From contig CAWDEY010000016.1 of the NCBI GenBank assembly GCA_963801505.1, positions 248,001-312,000 on the forward strand: DNA of 64,000 nucleotides, written 5' to 3'. Source of the DNA: JAOUFP01 sp963801505. GTDB taxonomy: Bacteria; Nitrospirota; Thermodesulfovibrionia; Thermodesulfovibrionales; UBA6898. This document shows positions 35,492 to 44,168 of the stretch, piece by piece. The stretch's first letter is position 1. Each line of letters opens with the position of its first letter. A program made the translations under genes and the position numbers. The notes beneath the pieces are model-generated. The model ran no database searches. It was not told the origin of the DNA and worked only from the letters and a program-made list of their open reading frames with translations.

Positions 35492-36155
35492 TATCTTAAT
35501 AGGCCTCGATCTGTCTGTTGCGTCCCTGGAAACTATTGAAATACTTATTGAAAACGCGCCAGACCCTGAGATCTTTGATGAAATAGCAAAAGCAAACCAG
35601 GGCAGACAGCCTGTACTGGAGCTTCTTTTGTACCATCCAGCTACCCCCGAACAGACAAAAACCTACATTTCGGGAATCTTGCAACTTCCTGCCAGACCTG
35701 CTGAAAAAATAGTAACTCAACACAAGCAAAGAGAGGGCAGACCTCAGAACCTTCTCCAGAGGATACAGTCCCTGAGCGTGGGAGAAAGGTTGCAACTGGC
35801 GCTAAAAGGAAGCAGAGAGATCCGAAGCATACTTGTTAAAGATTCCAACAAGCAAGTCATGCTCAGTGTCCTTGGAAACCAGAAGATTACCGAATCTGAA
35901 GTTGAATTGATAGCAAAATCACGTTCTGTGCCTGAAGACGCATTAAGGATAATTTCAAAAAACAGGGAATGGCTTAAGAATTACTCGATCACGTTTGGAC
36001 TGGTGACAAATCCAAAGACCCCTCCGGGCATTTCAGTAACATTGATCAGCGGCCTCAAAATCAAAGACCTTGCGTTACTGGAGAAAAATAAAAACGTCCC
36101 TGAACTTATCCGCAATTCTGCTAAAAGGCTGGTGGCTGTGAGAAAAAAATCCTGA
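35478..36155 (+). CDS. Conserved hypothetical, HEAT-like helical repeat protein
   Basis: The GTG at 35478 (VDNSDILIGLDLSV) is preceded by GGGGAGG, giving 225 residues; the open frame extends upstream into tlyA. The protein consists of short helical repeats: ILENAPDPEIFDEIAK-type, LIAKSRSVPEDALRIISKN, NPKTPPGISVTLI and LEKNKNVPELIRNSAKRL. They recall leucine-rich-variant/HEAT-like arrays in deltaproteobacterial unknowns. Overlap with tlyA suggests co-translation. Function unknown. Confidence 0.65.
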   Translation: MDNSDILIGLDLSVASLETIEILIENAPDPEIFDEIAKANQGRQPVLELLLYHPATPEQTKTYISGILQLPARPAEKIVTQHKQREGRPQNLLQRIQSLSVGERLQLALKGSREIRSILVKDSNKQVMLSVLGNQKITESEVELIAKSRSVPEDALRIISKNREWLKNYSITFGLVTNPKTPPGISVTLISGLKIKDLALLEKNKNVPELIRNSAKRLVAVRKKS

Positions 36156-36202
36156 GACTCTGTGTCTGCTATTGGCCATGGCACGTTTTTGCCAGTCAAT
36201 TA

Positions 36203-36367
36203 TTACGTTTCTTTCTCTCTCACAAATGCTATTCTGTCATTGGGGACAACCAGCCAGCCGGAGTCTGTTTGCAGGTGTACTTCATTGTCGTTCATCTCGA
36301 TTAATTTCCCGACATATAGCGTCTCTACTGTACCTACTTCCACAATCTTGCCAATAAGGTCTGTCAT
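36203..36367 (-). CDS. Small beta-barrel (Sm/Hfq-like?) protein
   Basis: A 54-residue gene with ATG at 36367 and a good AGGTGAG site. The sequence (start MTDLIGKIVEVGTVETLYVG, later LQTDSGWLVVPNDRIAFV) alternates like five short beta strands, as in Sm-like folds; this is a fold guess only. It lies downstream of der on the same strand, with 79 nt between them, and converges with the HEAT-like gene. Confidence 0.55.
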   Translation of the reverse strand: MTDLIGKIVEVGTVETLYVGKLIEMNDNEVHLQTDSGWLVVPNDRIAFVREKET

Positions 36368-36446
36368 CTCTCACCTCTCGCCTTCCGTGCCATGCCTGAA
36401 ATGTACACAATTTATGCCCCAATTAAAAAATGCTCTGTTACATGCC

Positions 36447-37769
36447 TCAATCTGATACGTCTTTTTTCTTGGCCCGCACAAATATTTTCATGGGAGTACC
36501 TTCAAATCCGAAATGCTCCCGTAATTTTTTCTCTATGAATCTCAGATGCGAAGCCTTGATAGCGTCCTTGTAATTGGCAAAAATAACAAAGGTAGGAGGC
36601 TCTGTGCCTGTCTGGGTCATATATTTGAGCTTGACCTCTTTGCCTTTATACATTGGCAGGGATATTTGAGACATTATATACCCCAGAAAATTGTTTAGTT
36701 CAGCGGTGTTGATCCTTTTTCTCCTCTCCTCGATTATTTTGTCTATAACCGGGAAGATCTTTGTTATTCTCTTTTTAACCAGCCCTGATATCGTAATGAC
36801 CGGGGCATACTGCGAAAACCACATTTTCCTGACCATCTCTTCATTGATTGTCTTAAAAAAAGCGTCGGGTCCTTTTACCGTGTCCCATTTATTAAGAAGG
36901 AAAATCGCGCCCCTGTTATATTCCTTTACGATCCCGGCAATCTTAAGGTCCTGGTCTGTAATACCGTCTTCCATATTCAGCACAATCAGGGCAACATCGC
37001 ATCTTTCGATGCTTCTTACAGCCCTGACCATAGCGAACCTCTCTATTGAATACCCGAGTTTCCCCTTTTTCCTTATTCCGGCTGTATCAATCAATAAATA
37101 TTTTTCCCCGTGATAAGTGCATATGCTGTCTATAGAGTCTCTTGTTGTTCCCGCAACCGGACTGACAACCATCCTGCTTTTGCCGATAAGGGCGTTTACA
37201 AGCGTTGACTTGCCTACATTAGGTCTGCCAACAACAGCTATCTTGGGATATTCCACCTTTTCTTCATGGTAGAGAGGCATCATCGAGGTCATTTTATCCA
37301 TAAATTCTTCATAGCCATGGCCTGTAACAGAAGACAGGGGGAAGATCTCTTCAGCCCCGATGCTGTAAAAGTCATAAAGTCTGTCTTCCCTGGTAGGCGC
37401 GTCTACCTTGTTGACCACCCAGAGTATTTTTTTTCCTGAGGCCCTGAGCAACCTGGCAAGCTCCATGTCAGCAGGGGTAAGTCCTTCCTTTCCATCGAGC
37501 AGATGAATGATAAAATCTCCTTCATCAACGGCAAACAAGGCCTGTTCTTTTGCCTGCACAAAAATATCTTCAGGAGGCTCAGGATAAAAGCCGCCTGTAT
37601 CAACAACCATGAACGTCTTGCCTTCCCACTCAGCATCAAGGTAATTCCTGTCCCGTGTGACCCCGGGGATGTCTTCCACAATAGCTGACTGTGTCCCGGT
37701 CATCCGGTTAAATAAGGTGGATTTTCCAACATTTGGCCTGCCAACGATAACAACCATAGATTTAATCAT
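36447..37769 (-). CDS. der: GTPase Der (EngA), ribosome biogenesis
   Basis: An essential double GTPase for 50S assembly. G domain 1: GRPNVGKSTLFNRMTG, DTGGF, NKVD. G domain 2: GRPNVGKSTLVNALIG, DTAGIRKKGK, NKWD. The C-terminal KH-like domain contains TQTGTEPPTFVIFAN. The ATG at 37769 (MIKSMVVIVGRP) gives ~440 residues, typical; the frame is open to 37928. No ribosome site is visible, and TTGTCG-16-TATAGT lies just upstream. Divergent from the HD-GYP gene. Confidence 0.95.
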   Translation of the reverse strand: MIKSMVVIVGRPNVGKSTLFNRMTGTQSAIVEDIPGVTRDRNYLDAEWEGKTFMVVDTGGFYPEPPEDIFVQAKEQALFAVDEGDFIIHLLDGKEGLTPADMELARLLRASGKKILWVVNKVDAPTREDRLYDFYSIGAEEIFPLSSVTGHGYEEFMDKMTSMMPLYHEEKVEYPKIAVVGRPNVGKSTLVNALIGKSRMVVSPVAGTTRDSIDSICTYHGEKYLLIDTAGIRKKGKLGYSIERFAMVRAVRSIERCDVALIVLNMEDGITDQDLKIAGIVKEYNRGAIFLLNKWDTVKGPDAFFKTINEEMVRKMWFSQYAPVITISGLVKKRITKIFPVIDKIIEERRKRINTAELNNFLGYIMSQISLPMYKGKEVKLKYMTQTGTEPPTFVIFANYKDAIKASHLRFIEKKLREHFGFEGTPMKIFVRAKKKDVSD

Positions 37770-37901
37770 AGTTATACATTGTACTATAAAAGGTCTAAAA
37801 GAAACGACAAAGCGCCTGAGGACCTTCAAGCTAAGTACATGACCAAACCTTTTACTTTCAGGCATTACCGGTTTGAGCTTCTTTGCCCTATTTATTAGAA
37901 C

Positions 37902-39923
37902 ATGCAATTTGCTATTATATTTATGCATATGATCATCAAAACAAAGATAATCGCAGTAATCGCCCTCACCATAATCTTAACTGTAGGCCTTGCTTCCTCT
38001 ATTGTCATTACCCTGCAAAACAGGAAAATGGTCGATGACAAACTTGCAGACACAGCTATTTTGGGAGATATTATCGAGAGGACCATCGATAGTGACATGA
38101 AGGAAGGCGATACAAAGAATGTACAGAAGATCATAGAAAACATAGGCAAAAACAGAGAGATACTGAATCTCCGTATATTATCACCTGACGGTACAATACT
38201 GAGATCTACAAATACCGCTGAGCTGGGGAGAAAATCCCGGGACTACGTTAAACCTTTCTTTAGCGGACCTTCTCAAAAGCCTGCCCTAATCAATCAAACA
38301 ACAATAAATTACTTCAAGAATATTCTAAACAGAAAAGAATGTTACGGATGTCACGACAGCAAACAGGCAGTAACCGGAATTATTCAGATCAAAGTGGACG
38401 TAAGCAGAAGTCTTCTTGTTATTCATTCAGTCAAGAGACTTTTTGTTTTTTCCAATATCCTGATCGTCCTGCTGGTTTCCGTAATCCTGAGCATTCTATT
38501 TTCCAGGCTGGTTATGAAGCCGTTAAAAAATCTCCTGGCTACCATACATGATGTTGAAGCAGGCAATTGGAATGCAAAAGTAAAAATTGGAAACAAAGAC
38601 GAGATCGGGATCATAGGCGCTTCTTTTAACAAAATGATCGAAGAGATAAACAAACTCTACAAAAATGATATCCACAAAGAGAGAGAACTTTCCAAAATAA
38701 AGCTTGAACTGGAACATAAAAAAAAGGTCGAGGTGTTAAACACACAACTGGAATTCAAAATTAAAGAGCTTGAAACAGCCAACAGGGCTATTATCTCTCT
38801 TTCAAAAGAAGTCAAGATCAAAAATATGGGTCTTGAAAAAGCCGTAGAACAGCTTAAAAAGATAAACGAGATCGGCCGGATACTGTCCTCTATTATTGAT
38901 CCTGAAGAACTCCTGAGGATTATTACCCGTACAACAGCTGACCTTCTCAATACAAAAAAGGCGGTCCTTCACATCAATAACATCAAAGTCATGTCCTCAA
39001 CATTGCTATATCTCAGGGGAAGCGGGCTGGAGAGCCTTGAGGCTTTTCCCTATGACCTCAATTCCAAATTTGTGGACCTTTTATCTTACGGAAAACCGCT
39101 TTTTCCCTCTCAGAAAGACGATGATGAGTACGCGGTCTCCCGGATGGGTGTGCCGTTACGGATAAAGACCCAGATTGTAGGGGCAATTATTGTTGAAGGC
39201 AGGGAAGACTCTCTTTCTTTTACTGAAGAGGACCTTTCATTGCTTACAACACTATCAAACCATGCAGTTGTTGCCATTGATAATGCCTGGTTGTATAAGA
39301 GCGTCAAGAACAATTATTTTTCAACAATTCAGTCCCTTGTCAACGCCCTTGAGGCGAGTGACAAGTTCACAAAAGGACACTCTGAGCGGGTGCGTTTTTT
39401 ATCGGTTGAACTGGGCAGGCATTTAGGCCTGGACTTAAAAGAACTTGAAGTCCTGGAGCAGGCGTCCATTTTACATGATATCGGCAAAATCGGCATTGAA
39501 AGTTTTATCCTTCAGAAACAGGGCAAACTTACAGTTAACGAATACAGCATGATCAAGGCCCATCCTCTTATCGGGGAAGAAATTCTAAGGCCAATAGACA
39601 CTCTTGCCGAAGTACGGCAGACGATTATTCAGCATCACGAGCGCTATGACGGCAAAGGCTATCCATATGGCCTCATAGGTGACGAATTATCACTTAAGGC
39701 GAGGATCCTGTCATTGGTGGACACCTTTGATGCAATGATGAGTGACAGGCCATACAGGAAAGCGCTTAGCCTTGAAAAAATCAAACAGGAAGTCCTGGAT
39801 CATTCAGGGACCCAGTTCGACCCCTATGTTGTAGAGTCCTTCATAGAAATACTCGACCTAAGGGGAGAGGAGATCCTCTCAACTGCAGGTTATTATGATT
39901 TCCAGATCATGCCGCACGTATGA
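37902..39923 (+). CDS. HD-GYP c-di-GMP phosphodiesterase with periplasmic c-type heme sensor
   Basis: A 673-residue membrane sensor. Membrane helix 1 (~10-35), then a periplasmic domain (~36-170) with a single heme-attachment site CYGCH (~147-151), helix 2 (~178-205), HAMP (LVMKPLKNLLATIHDVEAGN), a coiled coil (~260-345), GAF-like (~355-470) and HD-GYP (ASILHDIGKIG, HHERYDGKGYP). The HD-GYP motifs are complete, so it should degrade c-di-GMP. The heme implies redox, NO, CO or O2 control. ATGs at codons 8 and 10 are alternative starts; none has a ribosome site. Confidence 0.9.
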   Translation: MQFAIIFMHMIIKTKIIAVIALTIILTVGLASSIVITLQNRKMVDDKLADTAILGDIIERTIDSDMKEGDTKNVQKIIENIGKNREILNLRILSPDGTILRSTNTAELGRKSRDYVKPFFSGPSQKPALINQTTINYFKNILNRKECYGCHDSKQAVTGIIQIKVDVSRSLLVIHSVKRLFVFSNILIVLLVSVILSILFSRLVMKPLKNLLATIHDVEAGNWNAKVKIGNKDEIGIIGASFNKMIEEINKLYKNDIHKERELSKIKLELEHKKKVEVLNTQLEFKIKELETANRAIISLSKEVKIKNMGLEKAVEQLKKINEIGRILSSIIDPEELLRIITRTTADLLNTKKAVLHINNIKVMSSTLLYLRGSGLESLEAFPYDLNSKFVDLLSYGKPLFPSQKDDDEYAVSRMGVPLRIKTQIVGAIIVEGREDSLSFTEEDLSLLTTLSNHAVVAIDNAWLYKSVKNNYFSTIQSLVNALEASDKFTKGHSERVRFLSVELGRHLGLDLKELEVLEQASILHDIGKIGIESFILQKQGKLTVNEYSMIKAHPLIGEEILRPIDTLAEVRQTIIQHHERYDGKGYPYGLIGDELSLKARILSLVDTFDAMMSDRPYRKALSLEKIKQEVLDHSGTQFDPYVVESFIEILDLRGEEILSTAGYYDFQIMPHV

Positions 39924-40312
39924 GCATTTGTTGTTGACGCTGTCTGGCCATCAAGGGCCTGGCGATTTTTTTCCACTTGCTGACTCTTTTCTACGCCAAA
40001 CCTGAGCTCTGCAAGAGTGACAGAAGAAATCCCGATATCGCCTTTGTGAATTGTGAAACAAAACACAAGCAATCAACTTTCAGCAATCAGTTATACTTTG
40101 TGACAGCCAGGGAGCGAGAATAATTGCTCGTAGGTCGAATAGGATATCTTACCTCTTGTAATAGGAATTCTTTCCAATTGTTCAGAGCTTGGCTCTGCGG
40201 TAAGCTTTAATCAGGAAAAGAACCAGGATGAAAATAAACCACAGGACAGCGAGCAGCTATCGGCAAAAAGAACAAATAATTTTAAGCAGCGAGTGATACG
40301 AAGGAGGACATC
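39924..40312. other. Intergenic region with TCAGC-type repeat fragment
   Basis: No gene supported. A short CAATCAACTTTCAGCAATCA stretch (~40070) belongs to the TCAGC repeat group. A strong ribosome site at its end belongs to the tiny gene at 40313. Confidence 0.5.
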
Positions 40313-40423
40313 ATGAAAAAGACTGCTGTCATCTCACAACCTTTTTTGGGTATGCTATTATCGATATATTTCGGTGGCCTGGCCACTTCAATTGCGGTCC
40401 TGCTTTATATATTGGCAAAGTAG
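40313..40423 (+). CDS. 36-residue single-span membrane protein
   Basis: ATG at 40313 has a near-perfect ribosome site (AAGGAGGACATC before ATG). The product begins MKKTAVISQPFLGML and continues as a hydrophobic helix (SIYFGGLATSIAVLLYILAK) to a TAG stop. Too short for normal gene callers. Function unknown; small single-span proteins often regulate membrane complexes. It is not clearly in an operon. Confidence 0.55.
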   Translation: MKKTAVISQPFLGMLLSIYFGGLATSIAVLLYILAK

Positions 40424-40472
40424 AGTCGTATTTCTTTTCAAGAGAAGCCAGCTTGCGGGCGAGGTCTTGCGG

Positions 40473-40829
40473 CTACTTCTTTTTTTTGATTGGGGCAAGA
40501 GAGCCCTCAATCACCCAGTAAGGTGTGTCCCTGTCCGGAAGTTTTATTTCAAGCATCTTCAAGGTGACCGACCGTTCAATGACCCGGACCTCTGTGTTTT
40601 CTTTCAGACTGATAACCAGCCCTTCCCTGATGAGCAAGTCAAGATCTTCCCTGTTGCCCACCTTTTTGTATTCAATTCCCTTATTGAGATTATCGGGAGT
40701 GGAGCCGGCCAGGAACCCGTTCCTGGTAAGAAAGCATTCTTCGACTTGTCAGGCATAGGCGTCGTGCCAGAAGGCCGACAAAAAAAGCTGCATAGCAAGC
40801 AGAATGGTTAAAAGATATTTCCTTTGCAT
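40473..40829 (-). CDS. Small secreted protein with an in-frame UGA after the signal peptide
   Basis: ATG at 40829 opens a signal peptide (MQRKYLLTILLAMQLFLSAF then WHDAYA, 26 residues). Codon 27 is TGA (40751-40749), after which the same frame continues 91 codons: QVEECFLTRNGFLAG, GLVISLKENTEVRV, WVIEGSLAP, ending in lysines. The continuation matches a family of small exported SH3-like unknowns. A hairpin CCAGGAA-CGGG-TTCCTGG (40726-40709) begins 22 nt after the UGA. It could be a nonsense mutation or selenocysteine recoding. TATAAT (40844-40839) lies only 9 nt before the ATG. Confidence 0.5.
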
Positions 40830-41086
40830 TGTAAAAATATTATAACCGAAAGCTTACCAAAAATGTCCGGTTGTATGAGTGTCAGACTTTGCATTGGTGT
40901 ATTGAAGACCTCCTCCGGCGGGACCGCAACAGATGAATCGTGAATTGTGGCCGGGACTTGTCACTCGGTACTGGCGACAGGTTTCCGGTCCCCCTACCCT
41001 GTACCTGGTCCCTGGTTCCGGATACTGAATCGTGAATCGTAAATGGGGGCTGTGCATGCAGCTTCAGAAGTGATAACATTATATTG

Positions 41087-42082
41087 ATGACAAAGAATGC
41101 GGGCATCGGATATGTCGGGTACACCCAGCAGGGTCTTAGGGACCTTGCATCACAGTGGCTCGAACCATACCGGGTCCCCAAGAGCTTCAGGATCATTACT
41201 GATACAACCGAGTTCATCAGGATCGACTATGACGACATCGTGGTCCTCAATAACAGCCCGTTTCTGATACGGCATAACCAGAAGGAGGGACGTTTTGGCA
41301 TGGACGAACAGCCGAAATTCTGGGTCAAGAGCGCAATTGATCTCTCCGACGGGTCAAAGAAGATCATCAAGTTAGTTTTCCATGAACGGTTCCAGGCCCG
41401 CATAGGGGACCTCTTCTTTGATTGCGCACGCAGTGCCTCAAAAGAGGCCCGGATCCTCAACCTGGTCCGGGAACATGTCAGTTTCATGCATGGATACCCG
41501 GTACAGGACATTGCCTCAAATACTGTGAGAGTAATCGATTTCATCCCCGGACAAACCATGGCTGACTATGCCTCAATCGACGGGACAAAACATGAGGAGT
41601 ACTTCACGACCTCTTTCCCTGTCATACTGAAGGAATTCATCGAGGTGGTAGAGGCGATTAACTTTCTCCACAGCCACAACGAAGTCCACGGCGATATCAG
41701 ACGCGATCATCTCCTGCGGGACGCCACTTCAAACAGGCTCCGGTGGATAGACTTCGATTACGCCCACGCTCCACACGAAAAAAAGTTCGTCCATGATCTC
41801 TGCGGCCTCGGGAATATCCTGATGTACATCGCGGCTGGTCGCGACCTCACGGTGGAGGTCATGAAGGACGAGATGCCTGATTTATATTCGACTATTGATG
41901 AGGATGATTACAATATTATTTTTCACAACCGGATCGCGAATCTCAGAAAGGTCTTTCCCTATATTCCCGAAGCGCTGAACAGGATTTTCCTGCACTTTTC
42001 GATGGGAACAAAGTCCTTTTATGACAACACTGAACAGTTGCTTGACGATCTTCTCTGTGCGGCCAATGCTGTCGGAGCTTGA
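41087..42082 (+). CDS. Kinase-fold protein (protein kinase/APH-like)
   Basis: A 331-residue protein. The catalytic loop reads NEVHGDIRRDHLLRD, with Asp in HGD and His where kinases usually have Asn; the metal motif is IDFDYAH in place of DFG. An N-lobe-like part includes WVKSAIDLSDGSKKIIKLVF, with a Lys that could be the ATP lysine. Small-molecule or protein kinase activity is possible but not assigned. It precedes a universal stress protein by 240 nt in the same direction. A TTG one codon earlier is an alternative start. Confidence 0.65.
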   Translation: MTKNAGIGYVGYTQQGLRDLASQWLEPYRVPKSFRIITDTTEFIRIDYDDIVVLNNSPFLIRHNQKEGRFGMDEQPKFWVKSAIDLSDGSKKIIKLVFHERFQARIGDLFFDCARSASKEARILNLVREHVSFMHGYPVQDIASNTVRVIDFIPGQTMADYASIDGTKHEEYFTTSFPVILKEFIEVVEAINFLHSHNEVHGDIRRDHLLRDATSNRLRWIDFDYAHAPHEKKFVHDLCGLGNILMYIAAGRDLTVEVMKDEMPDLYSTIDEDDYNIIFHNRIANLRKVFPYIPEALNRIFLHFSMGTKSFYDNTEQLLDDLLCAANAVGA

Positions 42083-42125
42083 TCAGTGCAGTTGCATTAA
42101 AAACAGACCAGGAGAGGCAAAGGAG

Positions 42126-42299
42126 ATGAAAAAAGCCTTACTCTGCGACACCTTAAGCGCATATGCTATGGTCCACCGGCGCAAAACAGGAGTGGCACTG
42201 GCCGTGAGCTTGCCGTCAGGTGAATACAGATCAGAACAAAGTCGTCATGTAAGGTTTTTTCAGCTTTTTTGTCTCAACTCTTATACAACATTAAAGTGA
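42126..42299 (+). CDS. Doubtful small ORF
   Basis: A 57-residue frame beginning MKKALLCDTLSAYAMVHRRK. AAAGGAG lies directly against the ATG, too close for a good site. No family recognised. It fills the gap between the kinase-fold gene and the universal stress protein gene. Listed only because the gap is otherwise empty. Confidence 0.2.
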   Translation: MKKALLCDTLSAYAMVHRRKTGVALAVSLPSGEYRSEQSRHVRFFQLFCLNSYTTLK

Positions 42300-42322
42300 A
42301 CTGTGCTATAAAGGAGGATACA

Positions 42323-42820
42323 ATGGAATATCATGAAGGCTTACCGAAACTCAAAGACAAGCACATCATGATCGCAGTTGACGAGTCGGAAAACGCGAAA
42401 GCCGCGCTCCTCTTTGTGGCTGGATTTATCGGGGGCTTTCGCGGTTTTCGCGCGACGATCCTCAGTATTATAGCTGCGCCCGATGGAGACTTCTTTGACT
42501 CGGACAGGGAAAGAGAGAAATGGATAGAGGAAAAAAAGGATTCCCTGTCAATCGCGCTGGAACGCTACCGTCAGATCCTCATCCAGTCAGGGTTTCCAAA
42601 GACCAAGGTCAGGACAGAGCTCGTTGTGGGTGACGGCAGGCCGGTCTCCTCCGTCATCCTGGAGAAACAGAAAGAGGCCCATTCCTGCGCTCTTGTTGTC
42701 GGCAGGAGAGGAATATCCAAATCCGAAGAATTCCTCTTTGGCAGTGTTTCTGATGCCCTTGTCCACAGCGCTAACAACTGCTCAGTCTGGGTAATCGAGC
42801 CGACCTGCGGGATTAAGTGA
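42323..42820 (+). CDS. Universal stress protein (UspA family)
   Basis: A 165-residue single-domain Usp. The N-terminus is HIMIAVDESENAKAALLFV, and the nucleotide-binding signature VVGRRGISKSEEFLFGSVS fits Gx2Gx9GS. ATP binding is likely. The ATG at 42323 has AAAGGAGGATACA upstream, a strong site; the longer frame starts at 42269. It probably responds to stress or redox together with the kinase-fold gene upstream. Confidence 0.88.
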   Translation: MEYHEGLPKLKDKHIMIAVDESENAKAALLFVAGFIGGFRGFRATILSIIAAPDGDFFDSDREREKWIEEKKDSLSIALERYRQILIQSGFPKTKVRTELVVGDGRPVSSVILEKQKEAHSCALVVGRRGISKSEEFLFGSVSDALVHSANNCSVWVIEPTCGIK

Positions 42821-42882
42821 CGAGCTGGCTTACTCAATTGAGACATTCAATGAGTAGTCCGCCGCCGGTGGGTGTGGTTGAC

Positions 42883-43884
42883 CTAAAGGCTGCTCAGGGC
42901 GGCAATTAGTTTGAGATTATTTTCATGTTTCATCACCGACAGCCTTAGATAGGAACTGCCCAGTCCTTTAATATCACCGCAATCTTTTATATCTAATCCC
43001 GCTTTTATTAATTTTTGCGCTACCTCGTCAGGATTTTTATTTATTTTAATGAGGATAATGTTTGTATCTGTATCATATAGCTTTATCCACTGAATTTTAT
43101 TGAGCTTCCTGATAATGAGCTTCTTTTCTGCAAGCATAAACTGCCCCGCGGCTTTTATGTATGTTGGATCCTTATAAGCAGTCTCTGCTGCCTGGGCTGC
43201 CAAAGGATTGATTTGCCAATGTTTATTTTTTTGGCATAAGGCAATGATCTCCGGAGAAGAAACAGCATATGCCAGTTCAAGCCCGGGCAACCCGTAAAAA
43301 AATGCCGTTGTTCTCAATATGGTTAAATTGCCCCTGGATAACATATCATTGAGACAATCGTTCGGTACGGTAAAGTCTATCAGTGCTTCGTCAATCACAA
43401 AATGAGGGCCTCCGGATTTCATAACAGCCATGGCTTCAATTATCTTTTCCCGGGGGAGCATTTTGCCTTCAATTCTGTTTGGGTTGGCAAGGAATACAAG
43501 ATCTATTCCGTTTAAATTGTTATGTATAAGAGATATATCAAAGGCAAAACCGTTTGTTTCCATGGCATTAATGTATGAAACCTCAGCGCCCGCAAATACT
43601 GAGGCATCTTCGTACATCTTCAATGCAGGTCCGACAATAAGTACCCTTCGTGGCTTCAAAACATCAGGGACCAGATAGACAAGTTCCTTCAGGGAATTTG
43701 CAAAAAGCATATTTTCAGGAGAAAGTCCGAGTTTAGACTTAAAAAATCTCTTAAGGAGAGCAGAATCCTCACAAGGGCCCCTGTTTATCTTTTTAATGGC
43801 TTTTCTGAGTGATGCCTTTACCTTATTTGAAGGTCCGAGGGGGCTTACCCCTGAACTTCCGTCTATAAGCTTATTTTCTTTCAA
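42883..43884 (-). CDS. Aminotransferase-fold protein lacking the PLP lysine
   Basis: A 333-residue fold-type I protein close to HisC/CobD (histidinol-phosphate aminotransferase, threonine-phosphate decarboxylase): IDGSSGVSPLGPSNKV at the N-terminus, LVFLANPNRIEGKMLP, FVIDEALIDFT. Where relatives have 'LRS(F/L)(S/T)KFYALPGLRLGY', this protein has LRTTAFFYGLPGLELAY, so the PLP lysine is Phe and the phosphate-binding Arg is Glu. It is probably not an active PLP enzyme. The start codon is TTG at 43884. It stands alone. Confidence 0.8.
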   Translation of the reverse strand: MKENKLIDGSSGVSPLGPSNKVKASLRKAIKKINRGPCEDSALLKRFFKSKLGLSPENMLFANSLKELVYLVPDVLKPRRVLIVGPALKMYEDASVFAGAEVSYINAMETNGFAFDISLIHNNLNGIDLVFLANPNRIEGKMLPREKIIEAMAVMKSGGPHFVIDEALIDFTVPNDCLNDMLSRGNLTILRTTAFFYGLPGLELAYAVSSPEIIALCQKNKHWQINPLAAQAAETAYKDPTYIKAAGQFMLAEKKLIIRKLNKIQWIKLYDTDTNIILIKINKNPDEVAQKLIKAGLDIKDCGDIKGLGSSYLRLSVMKHENNLKLIAALSSL

Positions 43885-43978
43885 TGTAGTACCCCATTAG
43901 TGATAAATATTTTTTTCCTCTCAAGGTAATAAAGACATAATGAACAACTCCGCAGCAGAGCTGCGAGGTATCTATTTG

Positions 43979-44013
43979 TCATTCCGGCTTGTCCGGAATC
44001 TTTCCGGAAGGAC
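43979..44013. repeat. GGAATGAC-family repeat, partial
   Basis: GTCATTCCGGCTTGTCCGGA then ATCTTTCCGGAAGGAC. Related to the repeats at 11.6-11.9 and 19.9 kb. The remainder of 43885-44168 has no gene. Confidence 0.5.
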
Positions 44014-44168
44014 AAACTCTTTCTTTATGGGCTGACGCTAAACAGCTTGAAACAGGCATGTAGTATAGCATCAAACCAATATCTTATTACATCCTGGGAA
44101 GCAGGGAAATACCATGGCATAAAAAAACACTGCGGGCAACTCTGTTAAAAGACAGGCACTTAAGGCAA

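Noticed and set aside
40374..40811. 145-residue plus-strand ORF over the UGA-containing gene
   Set aside because: It overlaps the stop of the 36-residue gene and is antisense to a frame with a signal peptide and family resemblance.
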